From: Mesorhizobium sp. B2-7-1
GTDB lineage: Bacteria; Pseudomonadota; Alphaproteobacteria; Rhizobiales; Rhizobiaceae
Direction of reading: 5' to 3'
NCBI RefSeq assembly: GCF_006440735.1
Contig: NZ_VFUA01000067.1
Span: forward strand, 1-35,439
DNA length: 35,439 bases
Part shown: positions 8,229-17,098 of the stretch, one piece after another
How the letters are laid out: every line of letters begins with the position of its first letter
Numbering within the stretch: the first letter of the stretch is position 1
Notes under the pieces: generated by a model
Databases searched by the model: none
What the model saw: only the letters and a program-made list of their open reading frames with translations
Told to the model about the DNA's origin: nothing
Position numbers and translations under genes: made by a program

Positions 8229-8714
8229 CTATTGCGGCTTGCCCTTGGTCCACACCACGTTCTGGCCGTAAAGCGGCACGGTCGTGATCGACATCTTCGC
8301 CGAGCCGTTTTGCACCTGGCGCGAATGCGACAGATAGATCAGCGTCTCGTTCTTCTTGTCGTAGATGCGGTTCACCACCTGCTTCTTCCAGATCAGGCTG
8401 AGGCCTTGCTTGAACACCTCCTCGCCGCCCCCGCTCATGTCGATGTCGCCGATGGTGATCGGCCCGGTCTGGCGGCAGGAAATCGAGGAATCGGAGGGAT
8501 CCTCGAACCAGTTGCCCTTGTGCAGCCGGTCGATGATGCTGCGGTCGAAATAGGCGACATGGCAGGTGACGCCATCGACCTTCGGATCCTTGATGGCGTC
8601 GACCATGATGTCGTTGCCGACCCAGTCGACACCCACTTTGCCCACCTCGTCAGCCATGGCCGCACCGGCGCTCAGGGCAAGACAAGCGGCGAACAAGCCG
8701 ATCAGTTTTCGCAA
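8229..8714 (-). CDS. creA: CreA family periplasmic protein, TTG start
   Basis: A 161-residue protein with a Sec signal peptide (LRKLIGLFAACLALSAGAAMA, first residue read as Met) and the CreA domain (PF05981). Landmarks are VGVDWVGNDIMVDAIKDPKV, then two Cys in GVTCHVAYFD and SISCRQTG that could form a disulfide. The family is widespread in proteobacteria and of unknown biochemical role. The TTG at 8714 is chosen because GGAGG stands five bases before it; the upstream GTG at 8726 has no ribosome-binding site and the GGAGG would then be inside the gene. Confidence 0.85.
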   Translation of the reverse strand: MRKLIGLFAACLALSAGAAMADEVGKVGVDWVGNDIMVDAIKDPKVDGVTCHVAYFDRSIIDRLHKGNWFEDPSDSSISCRQTGPITIGDIDMSGGGEEVFKQGLSLIWKKQVVNRIYDKKNETLIYLSHSRQVQNGSAKMSITTVPLYGQNVVWTKGKPQ

Positions 8715-8796
8715 GTAAGCCTCCACGGTTCACATTTGCCGATGTCAGGTGGGACGGGATCGTGGCGTTTGCAAGCCGCACGATGATCGAGAAGAC

Positions 8797-9300
8797 CTAA
8801 GCCTGCCGGAAGGCCAGCATCTGCCGCAGCACGTTCGACTTCAGCACAAAATGCTGGACGAGCGCGCCGGCGATGTGCAGCAGCACCACATAGAGCAGGA
8901 TGTTCTTGCCGAGGACATGCACCAGGCCTGCGCCGGGCACCTGCAGGAACCATGCCGCGGCGCCGGAAAGCGGCACGATGAAGATGAGCGCGTAGATCGC
9001 CAGATGCGTCAGCCTGGCGAGCAGCCGCAGCGCCGGATGCTCCATGCCCGATACCGGCGGGACGCCGCGGGTGGCCCGTAGCCACAGCCGCCAGGCGGCA
9101 AGGACCAGCACCGCGAGGCCAAGCACGACATGCATGTAGGCCAGCGGCCAGTCGCCGGCGGCGGCCTCCTGCCCGCGGCGCAGCGCGCGCCACACATGCT
9201 CCATGCCGTCATGGGCGACGAACTGGACCAGGATAAGCGCCGCGATGCTCCAATGCAGCCAGATCTGGGTCTTCGAATAGGATATTGGCGCGCCGGCCAT
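8797..9300 (-). CDS. cytochrome b561 family protein
   Basis: A 167-residue inner-membrane protein with four hydrophobic segments and the His residues expected to bind two hemes b. These are LHWSIAALIL in helix 1, YMHVVLGLAV in helix 2, LTHLAIYALI in helix 3, and LLHIAGALVQH in helix 4. It belongs to the bacterial cytochrome b561 group (PF01292), which moves electrons between quinol and acceptors such as superoxide. Three in-frame ATG codons (9315, 9312, 9300) are possible; 9300 is preferred because GGAG lies six bases upstream and homologues start near the first helix. It is divergent from the SCO gene. Confidence 0.87.
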   Translation of the reverse strand: MAGAPISYSKTQIWLHWSIAALILVQFVAHDGMEHVWRALRRGQEAAAGDWPLAYMHVVLGLAVLVLAAWRLWLRATRGVPPVSGMEHPALRLLARLTHLAIYALIFIVPLSGAAAWFLQVPGAGLVHVLGKNILLYVVLLHIAGALVQHFVLKSNVLRQMLAFRQA

Positions 9301-9512
9301 CGGTTGCTCCATCATCAAAGTCTTATGGAAGATAGAAGATAGGTGGGCGGCAAAGCCGTTCAAATTAAGGATCGGTAAGGCGCAGCACCCCGACCGGCCT
9401 GCACCGGCAGCAGCTTGCGGCAACGCGACATCTTTGCGCGCCCGGCGCCGACCCGTTAAGACTGTCGCCAAACTTGGCTTCCTGCCAAGGCAATGGCGAC
9501 GGACATTCACTG

Positions 9513-10097
9513 ATGATGCGTTCAATCCTGGTCGGCATTCTCGTCCTGATGGCGGCGGGCATCGGCTGGCTGACATTCGACTGGTACCGGGGCCACTATG
9601 GCGGCGAGCCCTTCGGCGCGCCCTTCACCCTGGTCGACCAGAAAGGCGCGCCGATCACCGAAGCGGCGTTCAGGGGCCACCCGAGCGTCGTGTTCTTCGG
9701 CTTCACCCATTGTCCGGAAGTCTGCCCGACGACCCTGTTCGAGCTTGCCGGCTGGCTGAAGACGATGGGCGACGGCGGCAAGAACCTCAACGCCTATTTC
9801 GTCACCGTCGACCCGGAACGCGACACGCCGCAGACGATGAACACCTATGTCAGCAATTTCTCCGACCGCATCACCGGCATCACCGGCGATCCGGACAAGG
9901 TGCACGCCATGGCCAAGGCCTTCGGCATCTACTGGAAGAAGGTCGACACCGGCGACGGCGACTATACGATGGACCACACCGCTTCGGTGCTGCTGCTCAA
10001 TGCCAAGGGCGATTTCGCCGGCACCATCGCCTATGGCGAGAGCGCCGACACCGCCATCGCCAAGCTGAAGCGGTTGGCTGGCGGTGGGCAAACCTAA
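9513..10097 (+). CDS. SCO family copper chaperone
   Basis: A 194-residue membrane-anchored thioredoxin-fold protein. One N-terminal helix (about 4-20) is followed by a periplasmic domain. It has the SCO copper site: the CPEVC motif at Cys67 and Cys71, and His155 in the MDHTASVLLL motif. SCO proteins deliver copper to the CuA centre of cytochrome oxidase or act as thiol reductants. Two adjacent ATG codons (9513, 9516) are equally possible. Its stop overlaps the start of the next gene (TAATG), so the two are translationally coupled. The cytochrome b561 gene is divergent. Confidence 0.9.
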   Translation: MMRSILVGILVLMAAGIGWLTFDWYRGHYGGEPFGAPFTLVDQKGAPITEAAFRGHPSVVFFGFTHCPEVCPTTLFELAGWLKTMGDGGKNLNAYFVTVDPERDTPQTMNTYVSNFSDRITGITGDPDKVHAMAKAFGIYWKKVDTGDGDYTMDHTASVLLLNAKGDFAGTIAYGESADTAIAKLKRLAGGGQT

Positions 10098-10969
10098 TGG
10101 GGCAGACCAGGCTCCATTTCACCGCCAACAAGGTCGAGGCCGACCGCATCTTCGCGGCGCTCGACGCCGCTTTCGAGGATGATGGCCTGCCGATCGCCGT
10201 GCTGGAGCTCGACGAGGAGAAAGACATCCACGAAGTGTCGCTCTATGCCGATGGCGACGTCGATCCCTTCGAAGCGCGGGTCAGGGATATACTCGCCGGT
10301 CTTGGCCTGCCGAAGCCCGTCGAGCGCGAGGTCATTCCCGATGTCGACTGGGTGTCGCGCTCGCTGGAAGGCTTGAAGCCGGTGCGCGCCGGCCGCTTCC
10401 TGGTCCATGGCTCGCACGACCGCGCCAAGCGCCACGCCGGCGACCTCGCCATCGAGATCGAGGCGGGCCTTGCCTTCGGCACCGGCCATCACGGCACCAC
10501 CGCCGGCTGCCTCGAAATGCTGGAGCACGTGGTGCTGCGCGAGAAACCGCGCAACGCGCTCGACCTCGGCACCGGCAGCGCGGTGCTTGCGATTGCGCTC
10601 GCAAAGCTCGCGCATATCCCGGTGCTGGCGACCGACATCGATCCGGTCGCCGTCCGCGTCGCCGCCGCCAATGCCCGCCTCAACCACGTCAAGGCGCTGG
10701 TCGAGGCGGCGGCGGCGCCCGGCTTCCATCATCCGATCTTCGCCAGGCGCGCGCCCTTCGACCTCATCGTCGCCAACATCCTGGCCCGGCCGCTGATGCG
10801 GCTCGCGCCGCAGATGGCCAAGCACATCAGCCTCGGCGGCTCGCTGGTGCTCTCCGGCATCCTGGACCGGCAGCGCGACGCGGTGATCTCGGCCTATGTC
10901 GGCCAAGCCTTCCGCCACGTCCGCACGCTGCATCGCGAAGGCTGGGTGACCATCCACCTCAAGCGCTGA
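10097..10969 (+). CDS. prmA: ribosomal protein L11 methyltransferase
   Basis: A 290-residue class I SAM-dependent methyltransferase that trimethylates ribosomal protein L11. It has the usual two domains: an N-terminal substrate-recognition half, then AFGTGHHGTT (the family version of AFGTGTHPTT), the SAM-binding DLGTGSAVLAIAL, an acidic ATDIDPVAV, and the catalytic NILARPL motif. Length fits the family. The ATG at 10097 shares its first base with the stop of the SCO gene. It is convergent with the autotransporter, 34 bases away. Confidence 0.92.
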   Translation: MGQTRLHFTANKVEADRIFAALDAAFEDDGLPIAVLELDEEKDIHEVSLYADGDVDPFEARVRDILAGLGLPKPVEREVIPDVDWVSRSLEGLKPVRAGRFLVHGSHDRAKRHAGDLAIEIEAGLAFGTGHHGTTAGCLEMLEHVVLREKPRNALDLGTGSAVLAIALAKLAHIPVLATDIDPVAVRVAAANARLNHVKALVEAAAAPGFHHPIFARRAPFDLIVANILARPLMRLAPQMAKHISLGGSLVLSGILDRQRDAVISAYVGQAFRHVRTLHREGWVTIHLKR

Positions 10970-11003
10970 AGCCGGCCATCCGCCGGAGGGCAGCGCCTAG
11001 CGT

Positions 11004-14000
11004 CTAGAACTTGACGCCGAGATTGGCCTTGAAGCCATTGTCGAAGGCGTCGGGACCGAACTGCCCGGCATAGGAAAGGCCAAGCGTCATATTGGCCGCA
11101 AGCCGGACGTCGAAGCCTGCCTCCACCAGCATCGCATCCCTCGCGATCGGCACGCCGGCGATGCTGAAATCGTCGCCGCCGGCAAAGGCGAATGTCGAGG
11201 TCGGCGTGACATCGCCATAGGTATGGCGCCAACCGAACATTCCGCGCGCCGTGGCCGAAATTCCGCCGAGCGTGACATCGGTCGAAGCCCTGACGCCGAG
11301 CGTGGTGAAGGTGGCATCGGTGGTCGAGCTGGCGCTGGTCAGCGCGGCCGCGCCGCCCGTCTCGGCAAAACCGTCCGTGTGCAGATTGACATAGGCGAGA
11401 TTGGCGAAGGGTTCGAAGGCAAACGGCCCGGCATCGGTCCTGTAGGCCAGTTCGCCGAAGGCCTGCGCGGTCCCGGCATCGTAATCGGCCGACAATTGGT
11501 CGGCGAATCCCTGGAAAGCGACCGAACGCGACGTCGAGATCCTGTGCCAGCTATAGGCAGCACCGGTGCGCAACGCGATCGAACCCCAATTCGTCCCGCC
11601 ATAGACGCCGAGATGATAGTTGTCGCTGTCGCCGGAAGAATGCCGGTCGTCGACATCGAAGCTGGTGTGGCTGTAGCCGCCGACAAGGCCGACGCGCCAA
11701 TCGCCCATCATGCCGTCGGCGCCCATCAGGAAACCGCCGGTCGAGCGGTCGAAAGCGGCGGCGTCGCCGTTGCTGTCGGCGCCACCCCAGGAACCGAAGC
11801 CCTGCCCCCATACGGCGAAGCGATCCGTATCCGCGGTCACCGGCTGAACGCCGTCCTCGCCATAGGCCATGACGGGCAGCGCCGCTGTCGTGCCGCTGTC
11901 GCCGAAGGCGGCGCGCAGGCGCGCCGTCACGGCGTCCTGCAGGAAGTGGCTGTCCTGGACGAGCGCGCCCTTGGCGGAAGCATGAAGCTCGCCCGACAAT
12001 TGACCGAAGGCGTCCTGCGCCGCCGCATCGCTCGGCAGCGCAAGCACCGCGCTGGTCAGGGCGCTGCCGGCCGCACTGTCCAGCCCGGCGCCGGCCGCGA
12101 TCTGGTTCGGTGTCAGTCCGGCCGAACCGAAGCTCTTCGTCTGGTCGATGTCGACGTAAGCGTGGGTTGCGTCGGAGACGGCTGTCGCGCTGAGGAAAGC
12201 GGAAAGCTGCGGATTGTTCACCGTGAAGGTGCCGCTGACGCTGCTGGCCTCGAGCACGGTATAGCGTGTGCCGGCAACGAGGCCGCCGGCGCCGACATTG
12301 GTCACGGTCAGGCCCGCGCCGCTGGCGATGGTGGCCGCGCCCGACGCATCGATCAGGTCCGATAGTCCGGCGGAATTGAGTTCCACCGCATAGGTCGAAC
12401 CCGACTGGAAACTCGCGGCGCCGTTGACCGTCAGCGTCCCGATTGCGTTGTTGCCCGGCGCGACGGTGCCCGAAACATCGAGCGACTTGATCGTGCCTCC
12501 GCCGCCAAGCGTGGCGCCGCCGTCGACCTTGACGGCGGAACCGCCCAGCGAGCCGCTGACCAGCAGCGTCCCGGCCTCCACCTCGGTGGTGCCGGACAAC
12601 GTGCTCGCGCCCGAGAGCTCGAACGTGCCGCTGCCCGTCTTAGTCAGGCCGCCCGAACCCGAGAGAGTCCCGGAGAATATCGTCGACTTGCCGTTGCCGC
12701 CGGTCGTCAGCTTCGCCGAACCGTTGTCGACCGTACCGGCGCCGGCGAGCGAGCCGATCGCCTGGCTGAAATTGTTCAGCGAAAGCGTGGCACCGCTCTC
12801 GACCGTATAGGCGCTGTAGGCGCTGAAAATATTGGTCGCGTCCGCCTTAAGCGTGCCCTCGGCGACATCCGTGGCGGTCGAATAATTGTTGCCGCCGGAC
12901 GTGCCGGTGATCGTCAGCGTTCCGGAGCCCTTCTTGGTGAAAGTTCCCGACGGCGTATCGATATCGGCCATGGTCGCGCCGATGCTGAGATCGTACGCCC
13001 GCGTGTCGATGGCGCCGCCATTGGCCGTGAACTGGAGGAAGGTGTTGGGCAGGTCGAGATTGTCGGCGCCGGCCTGCAGCGTGCCGCCGTCCAGCGTGAT
13101 CGGTCCCGTCCCAAGCACATGGTTGCCCGTGACCTGCAGCGTTCCTTCCTTGATGTCGGCTCCCGAGCCGAAACTGTTGCCGTTGTTGGTAAGGACGAGC
13201 GTCCCGCCACCGGTCTTGACGATTGTGGACGGGTCGCCAAACTCAAAAATCTGGCCGGCATAGGTCCCGGTTGCTCCCGAGCCGACATTGAATATCTGAC
13301 TGACGTCGATCGTCATGTTGTTGTTGATCGTGACGCCGTCCTGGATGTCGATCACGGTTCCGTCGAATGCGGACAGCCATCCGGTGCCCAATGCGTTGTT
13401 GTCGTCCAGGCTGAGCGTGCCGGCGTAAAGATTGGTCCCGCCCGTATAGGTGCTGGCTCCGTTCAGCGTCAGCGTGCCGCTTCCGGTCTTGGTCAAGGAC
13501 GCCGGACCGCCGCTCTCGCCGATACCCGACGACACCGTGAGATCGCCATCGCTGGTATCGATCGTTGCCGACCCGTCGAGCGTGACGGTTTGCGCGAATA
13601 TGCGCGCCCCGCCGCTGGCGCCGAATGTCGTGCCGCCGGCCATGGTCAGGCCACCGCTACCGAGCGCCGCGTCATTTCCGATCAGCAGGGTTCCGCCGCT
13701 CAGGATCGTCCCGCCGCTGTAGGTGCTTGCCCCCGTCAGCCTCAGCGTGCCCGACCCGACCTTCTCGATCGACAGCACGCCATCCTGTTCCTGGATCTGG
13801 GCGTCGAGCGTCGTGGTATCGGCGTTGACGCCACCAATCTGGAACGTGCCGGTCGAGCCGCTCGGATTGCCGTAATAGGAGAGGACACCGGAGCCTTCGA
13901 CCGAGCCGAGCGTAAGCGTGCCTGATCCCGACAAGGAGATAGAGCCACCATTGAGCACAAACGTCGCGTTCGCTCCCGAAGCGTTGGCGCCGGAATAGAA

Positions 14001-14525
14001 GGCCAGACCGCCATAGGCATTGACGGTGTAGACAACGTTGCTGCCGGCATCGGCGTTCTGGAAATTGATGAACGACCCGGCCCCGCTGCCCGAATCGCCC
14101 GTGACCGTGAAGTTCTGGGTCGTGCCTGAAGTGTTGGTCACCCCGCCGAAGATGTTCAGATAGGCCGTGTTCGAGACATTGACCGTGTAGGCGCTGCCCG
14201 AATCGTTGAAGGTAACGGTCCCCGCGGAGTAGAGGCCCTGCGGTGGAGAGGCGCTGTAGGCCTGATTGAGATCGACGGTGGTGGTGCTCGCGCCCGCGCC
14301 GAAGATCACCGACGCAACATTCGAGTTGGGAACCGAGCCGCCGCTCCAGTTGCTGCCGATCGTGTAGTCGGAACTCGTCGCGCCGGTCCATTGCTGCGCG
14401 GAAGCGTAACCTGCCGTCAGCGCCAAGCCGGTGAGCGCCGAACTGGTCAGAAGGCCCCATCGCCATGCGCGCTTGGCGGCCCTATCGGCCGAATGGCGCC
14501 CGATACGCGAATTTTGCTTGTACAC
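11004..14525 (-). CDS. autotransporter outer membrane beta-barrel protein
   Basis: A 1173-residue type Va secretion protein. A long signal region (about 44 residues, basic RAAKRAWRW then a hydrophobic core ending YASA) precedes a passenger of about 850 residues rich in Gly, Ser, Thr and Asn. The passenger contains at least five autotransporter-associated beta-strand repeats (PF12951), each opening like LTKTGSGTLTLNGASTYTGG and closing with a GTL strand. The last 270 residues form the beta-barrel, ending in Phe (ANLGVKF). No enzymatic passenger domain is seen, so adhesion is more likely than catalysis. The GTG at 14525, after GGGGA, is chosen over a GTG at 14588 without a ribosome-binding site. 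Confidence 0.88.
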   Translation of the reverse strand: MYKQNSRIGRHSADRAAKRAWRWGLLTSSALTGLALTAGYASAQQWTGATSSDYTIGSNWSGGSVPNSNVASVIFGAGASTTTVDLNQAYSASPPQGLYSAGTVTFNDSGSAYTVNVSNTAYLNIFGGVTNTSGTTQNFTVTGDSGSGAGSFINFQNADAGSNVVYTVNAYGGLAFYSGANASGANATFVLNGGSISLSGSGTLTLGSVEGSGVLSYYGNPSGSTGTFQIGGVNADTTTLDAQIQEQDGVLSIEKVGSGTLRLTGASTYSGGTILSGGTLLIGNDAALGSGGLTMAGGTTFGASGGARIFAQTVTLDGSATIDTSDGDLTVSSGIGESGGPASLTKTGSGTLTLNGASTYTGGTNLYAGTLSLDDNNALGTGWLSAFDGTVIDIQDGVTINNNMTIDVSQIFNVGSGATGTYAGQIFEFGDPSTIVKTGGGTLVLTNNGNSFGSGADIKEGTLQVTGNHVLGTGPITLDGGTLQAGADNLDLPNTFLQFTANGGAIDTRAYDLSIGATMADIDTPSGTFTKKGSGTLTITGTSGGNNYSTATDVAEGTLKADATNIFSAYSAYTVESGATLSLNNFSQAIGSLAGAGTVDNGSAKLTTGGNGKSTIFSGTLSGSGGLTKTGSGTFELSGASTLSGTTEVEAGTLLVSGSLGGSAVKVDGGATLGGGGTIKSLDVSGTVAPGNNAIGTLTVNGAASFQSGSTYAVELNSAGLSDLIDASGAATIASGAGLTVTNVGAGGLVAGTRYTVLEASSVSGTFTVNNPQLSAFLSATAVSDATHAYVDIDQTKSFGSAGLTPNQIAAGAGLDSAAGSALTSAVLALPSDAAAQDAFGQLSGELHASAKGALVQDSHFLQDAVTARLRAAFGDSGTTAALPVMAYGEDGVQPVTADTDRFAVWGQGFGSWGGADSNGDAAAFDRSTGGFLMGADGMMGDWRVGLVGGYSHTSFDVDDRHSSGDSDNYHLGVYGGTNWGSIALRTGAAYSWHRISTSRSVAFQGFADQLSADYDAGTAQAFGELAYRTDAGPFAFEPFANLAYVNLHTDGFAETGGAAALTSASSTTDATFTTLGVRASTDVTLGGISATARGMFGWRHTYGDVTPTSTFAFAGGDDFSIAGVPIARDAMLVEAGFDVRLAANMTLGLSYAGQFGPDAFDNGFKANLGVKF

Positions 14526-14861
14526 CCGAATCCCCAACCCTGACGCGATCAGGGGACCCCACCGCCCGATCAAACCCAGCACCAGCACAACAGATAGCTT
14601 GCCCGGCAGACCGCCGCATTTGCAAAAGATGGCCCGTGCTGACTTTTTCTGGTGTGAATTCCGTATGTTAGCAAAATCTGAAATTCCAATTGGATGTCGG
14701 CTTAACTATGTGATTGAGGTAATCGCTGGCCCAAGCGCCCACAGGTTGAAAACCGCCAGACCCCATTGCACCTTGCCATGTCGCGAGAGCCGGAAATCGA
14801 TTCCGATTTCCCGGAGCATCGGTTACGGTCAAACCCGCGGTGGCGTAAGAGGGAGCCAAAA
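14526..14861. other. divergent intergenic region of about 335 bases
   Basis: It separates the autotransporter from the aminopeptidase. The central part (about 14638-14720) is clearly richer in A and T than its surroundings and must carry the divergent promoters. No gene, strong hairpin or known repeat was recognised. Confidence 0.5.
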
Positions 14862-16706
14862 ATGTTCCAGACCTTTGATTCCGCTGGTGATCCGGCTGTC
14901 GGCAAGCCGCGCGTGGCGCTGCTGCGGCAATGGCTGGCCGAGAACGGCCTGGACGGCTTCCTTGTCCCCCGCGCGGACGAGCACCAGGGCGAATATGTCG
15001 CCGACCGCTCGGCGCGGCTGAAATGGCTGACCGGCTTTTCCGGTTCGGCCGGCGTCGCGATCGTGCTGCGCGACCGCGCCTTCATCTTCGTCGACGGCCG
15101 CTACACACTGCAGGTGCGGGGCGAGGTCGACCTTTCGATCTTCACCGTCGAAAGCCTCATCGACAACCCGCCGGCCAGCTGGATCAAGGACAATCTCGGC
15201 AAGGGCGCAAGGCTCGGCTTCGACCCCTGGCTGCACACGGTCGGCGAGATCAAGGCGCTGAAGGCGTCGGCCGAACAGTCCGGCGCGACACTGGTACCGC
15301 TCGACAGGAACCCCATCGACATCATCTGGAAGGACCAGCCGGCACCGCCGCGCGCGCCCGTCGAGATCCATCCGCAAAACCTCGCCGGCGAGCTTGCCAA
15401 GGACAAGCTGGCACGGCTGGCAGGCGCGATCGAGAAGGATGGCGCCACCCACGCCGGGCTGACCGATCCCTCCTCGATCGCCTGGGCCTTCAACATCCGT
15501 GGCGGCGACGTGCCGCACACGCCGCTGGCGCTCGGCTTTGCCATCCTCGCCGCCGACGGCAAGCATCAGCTGTTCATGGACCAGCGCAAATTCTCGCGGC
15601 AGGTCGCGGCCTATCTCACCCAGCTTGCCGATCTGCATGATCCAGGCGAGTTCGAAGCCGCGATCATCGAGCTCGCCAAGGGCGGTGCGAAAATCGCGCT
15701 CGATCCCGTGCTGGCGGCGGAGAAGCTCCGCATGCTGGTCGAGGACAATGGCGGCAAGGTCGTCTTGGCGGCTGACCCGGCGCGTATTCCCCGCGCCACC
15801 AAGAACCAGGCCGAGATCGCCGGCAGCCGCGCCGCGCATCGCCGCGACGGCGCCGCGGTCGCCAAGCTGCTGTGCTGGCTCGACCGCCAGAAGCCTGGCA
15901 CGCTCGACGAAATCGACGTCGTCACCAAGCTCGAGGAAGTGCGCCGCCGGACCGGCGAGGAAACGCAGATGCCGCTGCGCGACGTCTCCTTCGACACGAT
16001 TTCCGGCGCCGGCCCGAACGGCGCGATCATGCACTACCGCGTGTCGCGCGCCACCAGCCGTAAGCTGCAAAGCGGCGAACTGTTCCTGCTCGATTCCGGC
16101 GGCCAGTATCAGGACGGCACCACCGACATCACCCGCACCGTGCCGATCGGCCAGCCAACCGAGGAGATGCGCGAGCGTTTCACGCTGGTGCTGAAGGGCA
16201 TGATCGGCATCTCGACGCTGCGTTTCCCCGCTGGCACGCGCGGCTCGGAGATCGATGCCGTCGCGCGCATGGCGCTGTGGAAGCATGGCTGCGACTTCGC
16301 CCATGGCACCGGCCACGGCGTCGGCTCCTATCTCGCCGTGCATGAAGGGCCGCAGCGCATCGCCCGCACCGGCACCGAAAAGCTGCTGGCCGGCATGATG
16401 CTGTCCAACGAGCCGGGCTACTACAAGGAAGGCGCCTACGGCATCCGCATCGAGAACCTAATCCTGGTCACGCCGGCGGAGCAGATCGAGGGCGGCGACA
16501 TCGCCATGCACGGCTTCGAAACGTTGACGCTGGCGCCGATCGACAAGCGGCTGATCCGCACCGACCTGCTGCACCGGGATGAGTTGCAATGGCTCGACCG
16601 GTATCACGCCTGGGTTCTGGCCGAGATCGGCCCGATGGTCGATGGCGAAACGCTGGCCTGGCTGGAAAAAGCCACCGCGCCGCTGCCGCACGACGCAAAG
16701 ATTTGA
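14862..16706 (+). CDS. aminopeptidase P family protein (Xaa-Pro aminopeptidase, M24B)
   Basis: A 614-residue three-domain aminopeptidase P of the large, eukaryote-like cytosolic type. Two creatinase-like N-terminal domains (about 1-305) are followed by the pita-bread M24 domain. The five dinuclear metal ligands are present: Asp411 and Asp422 (LLDSGGQYQDGTTDITRT), His485 (HGTGHGVG), Glu517 (SNEPGYY) and Glu531 (IRIENL). It should release N-terminal residues preceding proline. GAGGGA lies before the ATG at 14862. A stem-loop follows the stop. Confidence 0.92.
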   Translation: MFQTFDSAGDPAVGKPRVALLRQWLAENGLDGFLVPRADEHQGEYVADRSARLKWLTGFSGSAGVAIVLRDRAFIFVDGRYTLQVRGEVDLSIFTVESLIDNPPASWIKDNLGKGARLGFDPWLHTVGEIKALKASAEQSGATLVPLDRNPIDIIWKDQPAPPRAPVEIHPQNLAGELAKDKLARLAGAIEKDGATHAGLTDPSSIAWAFNIRGGDVPHTPLALGFAILAADGKHQLFMDQRKFSRQVAAYLTQLADLHDPGEFEAAIIELAKGGAKIALDPVLAAEKLRMLVEDNGGKVVLAADPARIPRATKNQAEIAGSRAAHRRDGAAVAKLLCWLDRQKPGTLDEIDVVTKLEEVRRRTGEETQMPLRDVSFDTISGAGPNGAIMHYRVSRATSRKLQSGELFLLDSGGQYQDGTTDITRTVPIGQPTEEMRERFTLVLKGMIGISTLRFPAGTRGSEIDAVARMALWKHGCDFAHGTGHGVGSYLAVHEGPQRIARTGTEKLLAGMMLSNEPGYYKEGAYGIRIENLILVTPAEQIEGGDIAMHGFETLTLAPIDKRLIRTDLLHRDELQWLDRYHAWVLAEIGPMVDGETLAWLEKATAPLPHDAKI

Positions 16707-16717
16707 GACTGGCTTCT

Positions 16718-16740
16718 TTCTCCCCGTTCTACGGGTAGAA
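16718..16740. repeat. stem-loop after the aminopeptidase gene
   Basis: TTCTCCCCGT (16718-16727) pairs with ACGGGTAGAA (16731-16740) at nine of ten positions around a three-base loop, 12 bases after the stop at 16706. The following sequence resembles a worn intergenic repeat of the GGGAGAA type. There is no T-run, so a terminator role is only possible. Confidence 0.45.
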
Positions 16741-16801
16741 ATGCCCGGGAGGGCAATGAGGGGCAGCGCCGACGATCCGAAACGATCGCGCCAGCAAGGT
16801 C

Positions 16802-17098
16802 CTATCCGACGAACTGACGCGCCAGAATAAGGACAGCGGCCCCGGCCAAAAACATCGCCATCAGGCCGCCGCGCAGCGATACCAGCACCGTGACGATCAG
16901 AGCCGCCCATTCTGCCGGCCCGGCATGCAGCAGCTCCGGCGCTACGAGCGTCGTCAGCACGGCGGCCGGCACGGCGTTGAGGCCGGCCTCGACGCGCGGA
17001 TGGATGGTCTCGAAACGCGAGATGACGAGGTGGCCGCCGACGCGGGTCAGGTAGGTCGCGACGGCGCCGGCGAGGATGATCCAGAAGGTCGTGCTCAT
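16802..17098 (-). CDS. azlD: AzlD family protein, branched-chain amino acid exporter small subunit
   Basis: A 98-residue membrane protein of three to four hydrophobic helices, typical in length for AzlD (PF05437). TYLTRVGGHLVISRFE matches the conserved Y-x-x-R region of helix 1 and its following loop; VPAAVLTTLVAPELL is the conserved second segment. With AzlC it forms an exporter of branched-chain amino acids or analogues such as azaleucine. The ATG overlaps the azlC stop as ATGA, so translation is coupled. Confidence 0.9.
   Translation of the reverse strand: MSTTFWIILAGAVATYLTRVGGHLVISRFETIHPRVEAGLNAVPAAVLTTLVAPELLHAGPAEWAALIVTVLVSLRGGLMAMFLAGAAVLILARQFVG

Noticed and set aside
10972..10986. 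Short CCGGC/GCCGG hairpin between prmA and the autotransporter
   Set aside because: The stem is only five pairs and has no T-run; such matches are expected by chance at this GC content.
14829..16343. 504-codon open frame antisense to the aminopeptidase gene
   Set aside because: The opposite strand encodes a complete enzyme with all metal ligands; the antisense product has shadow composition and no motif.
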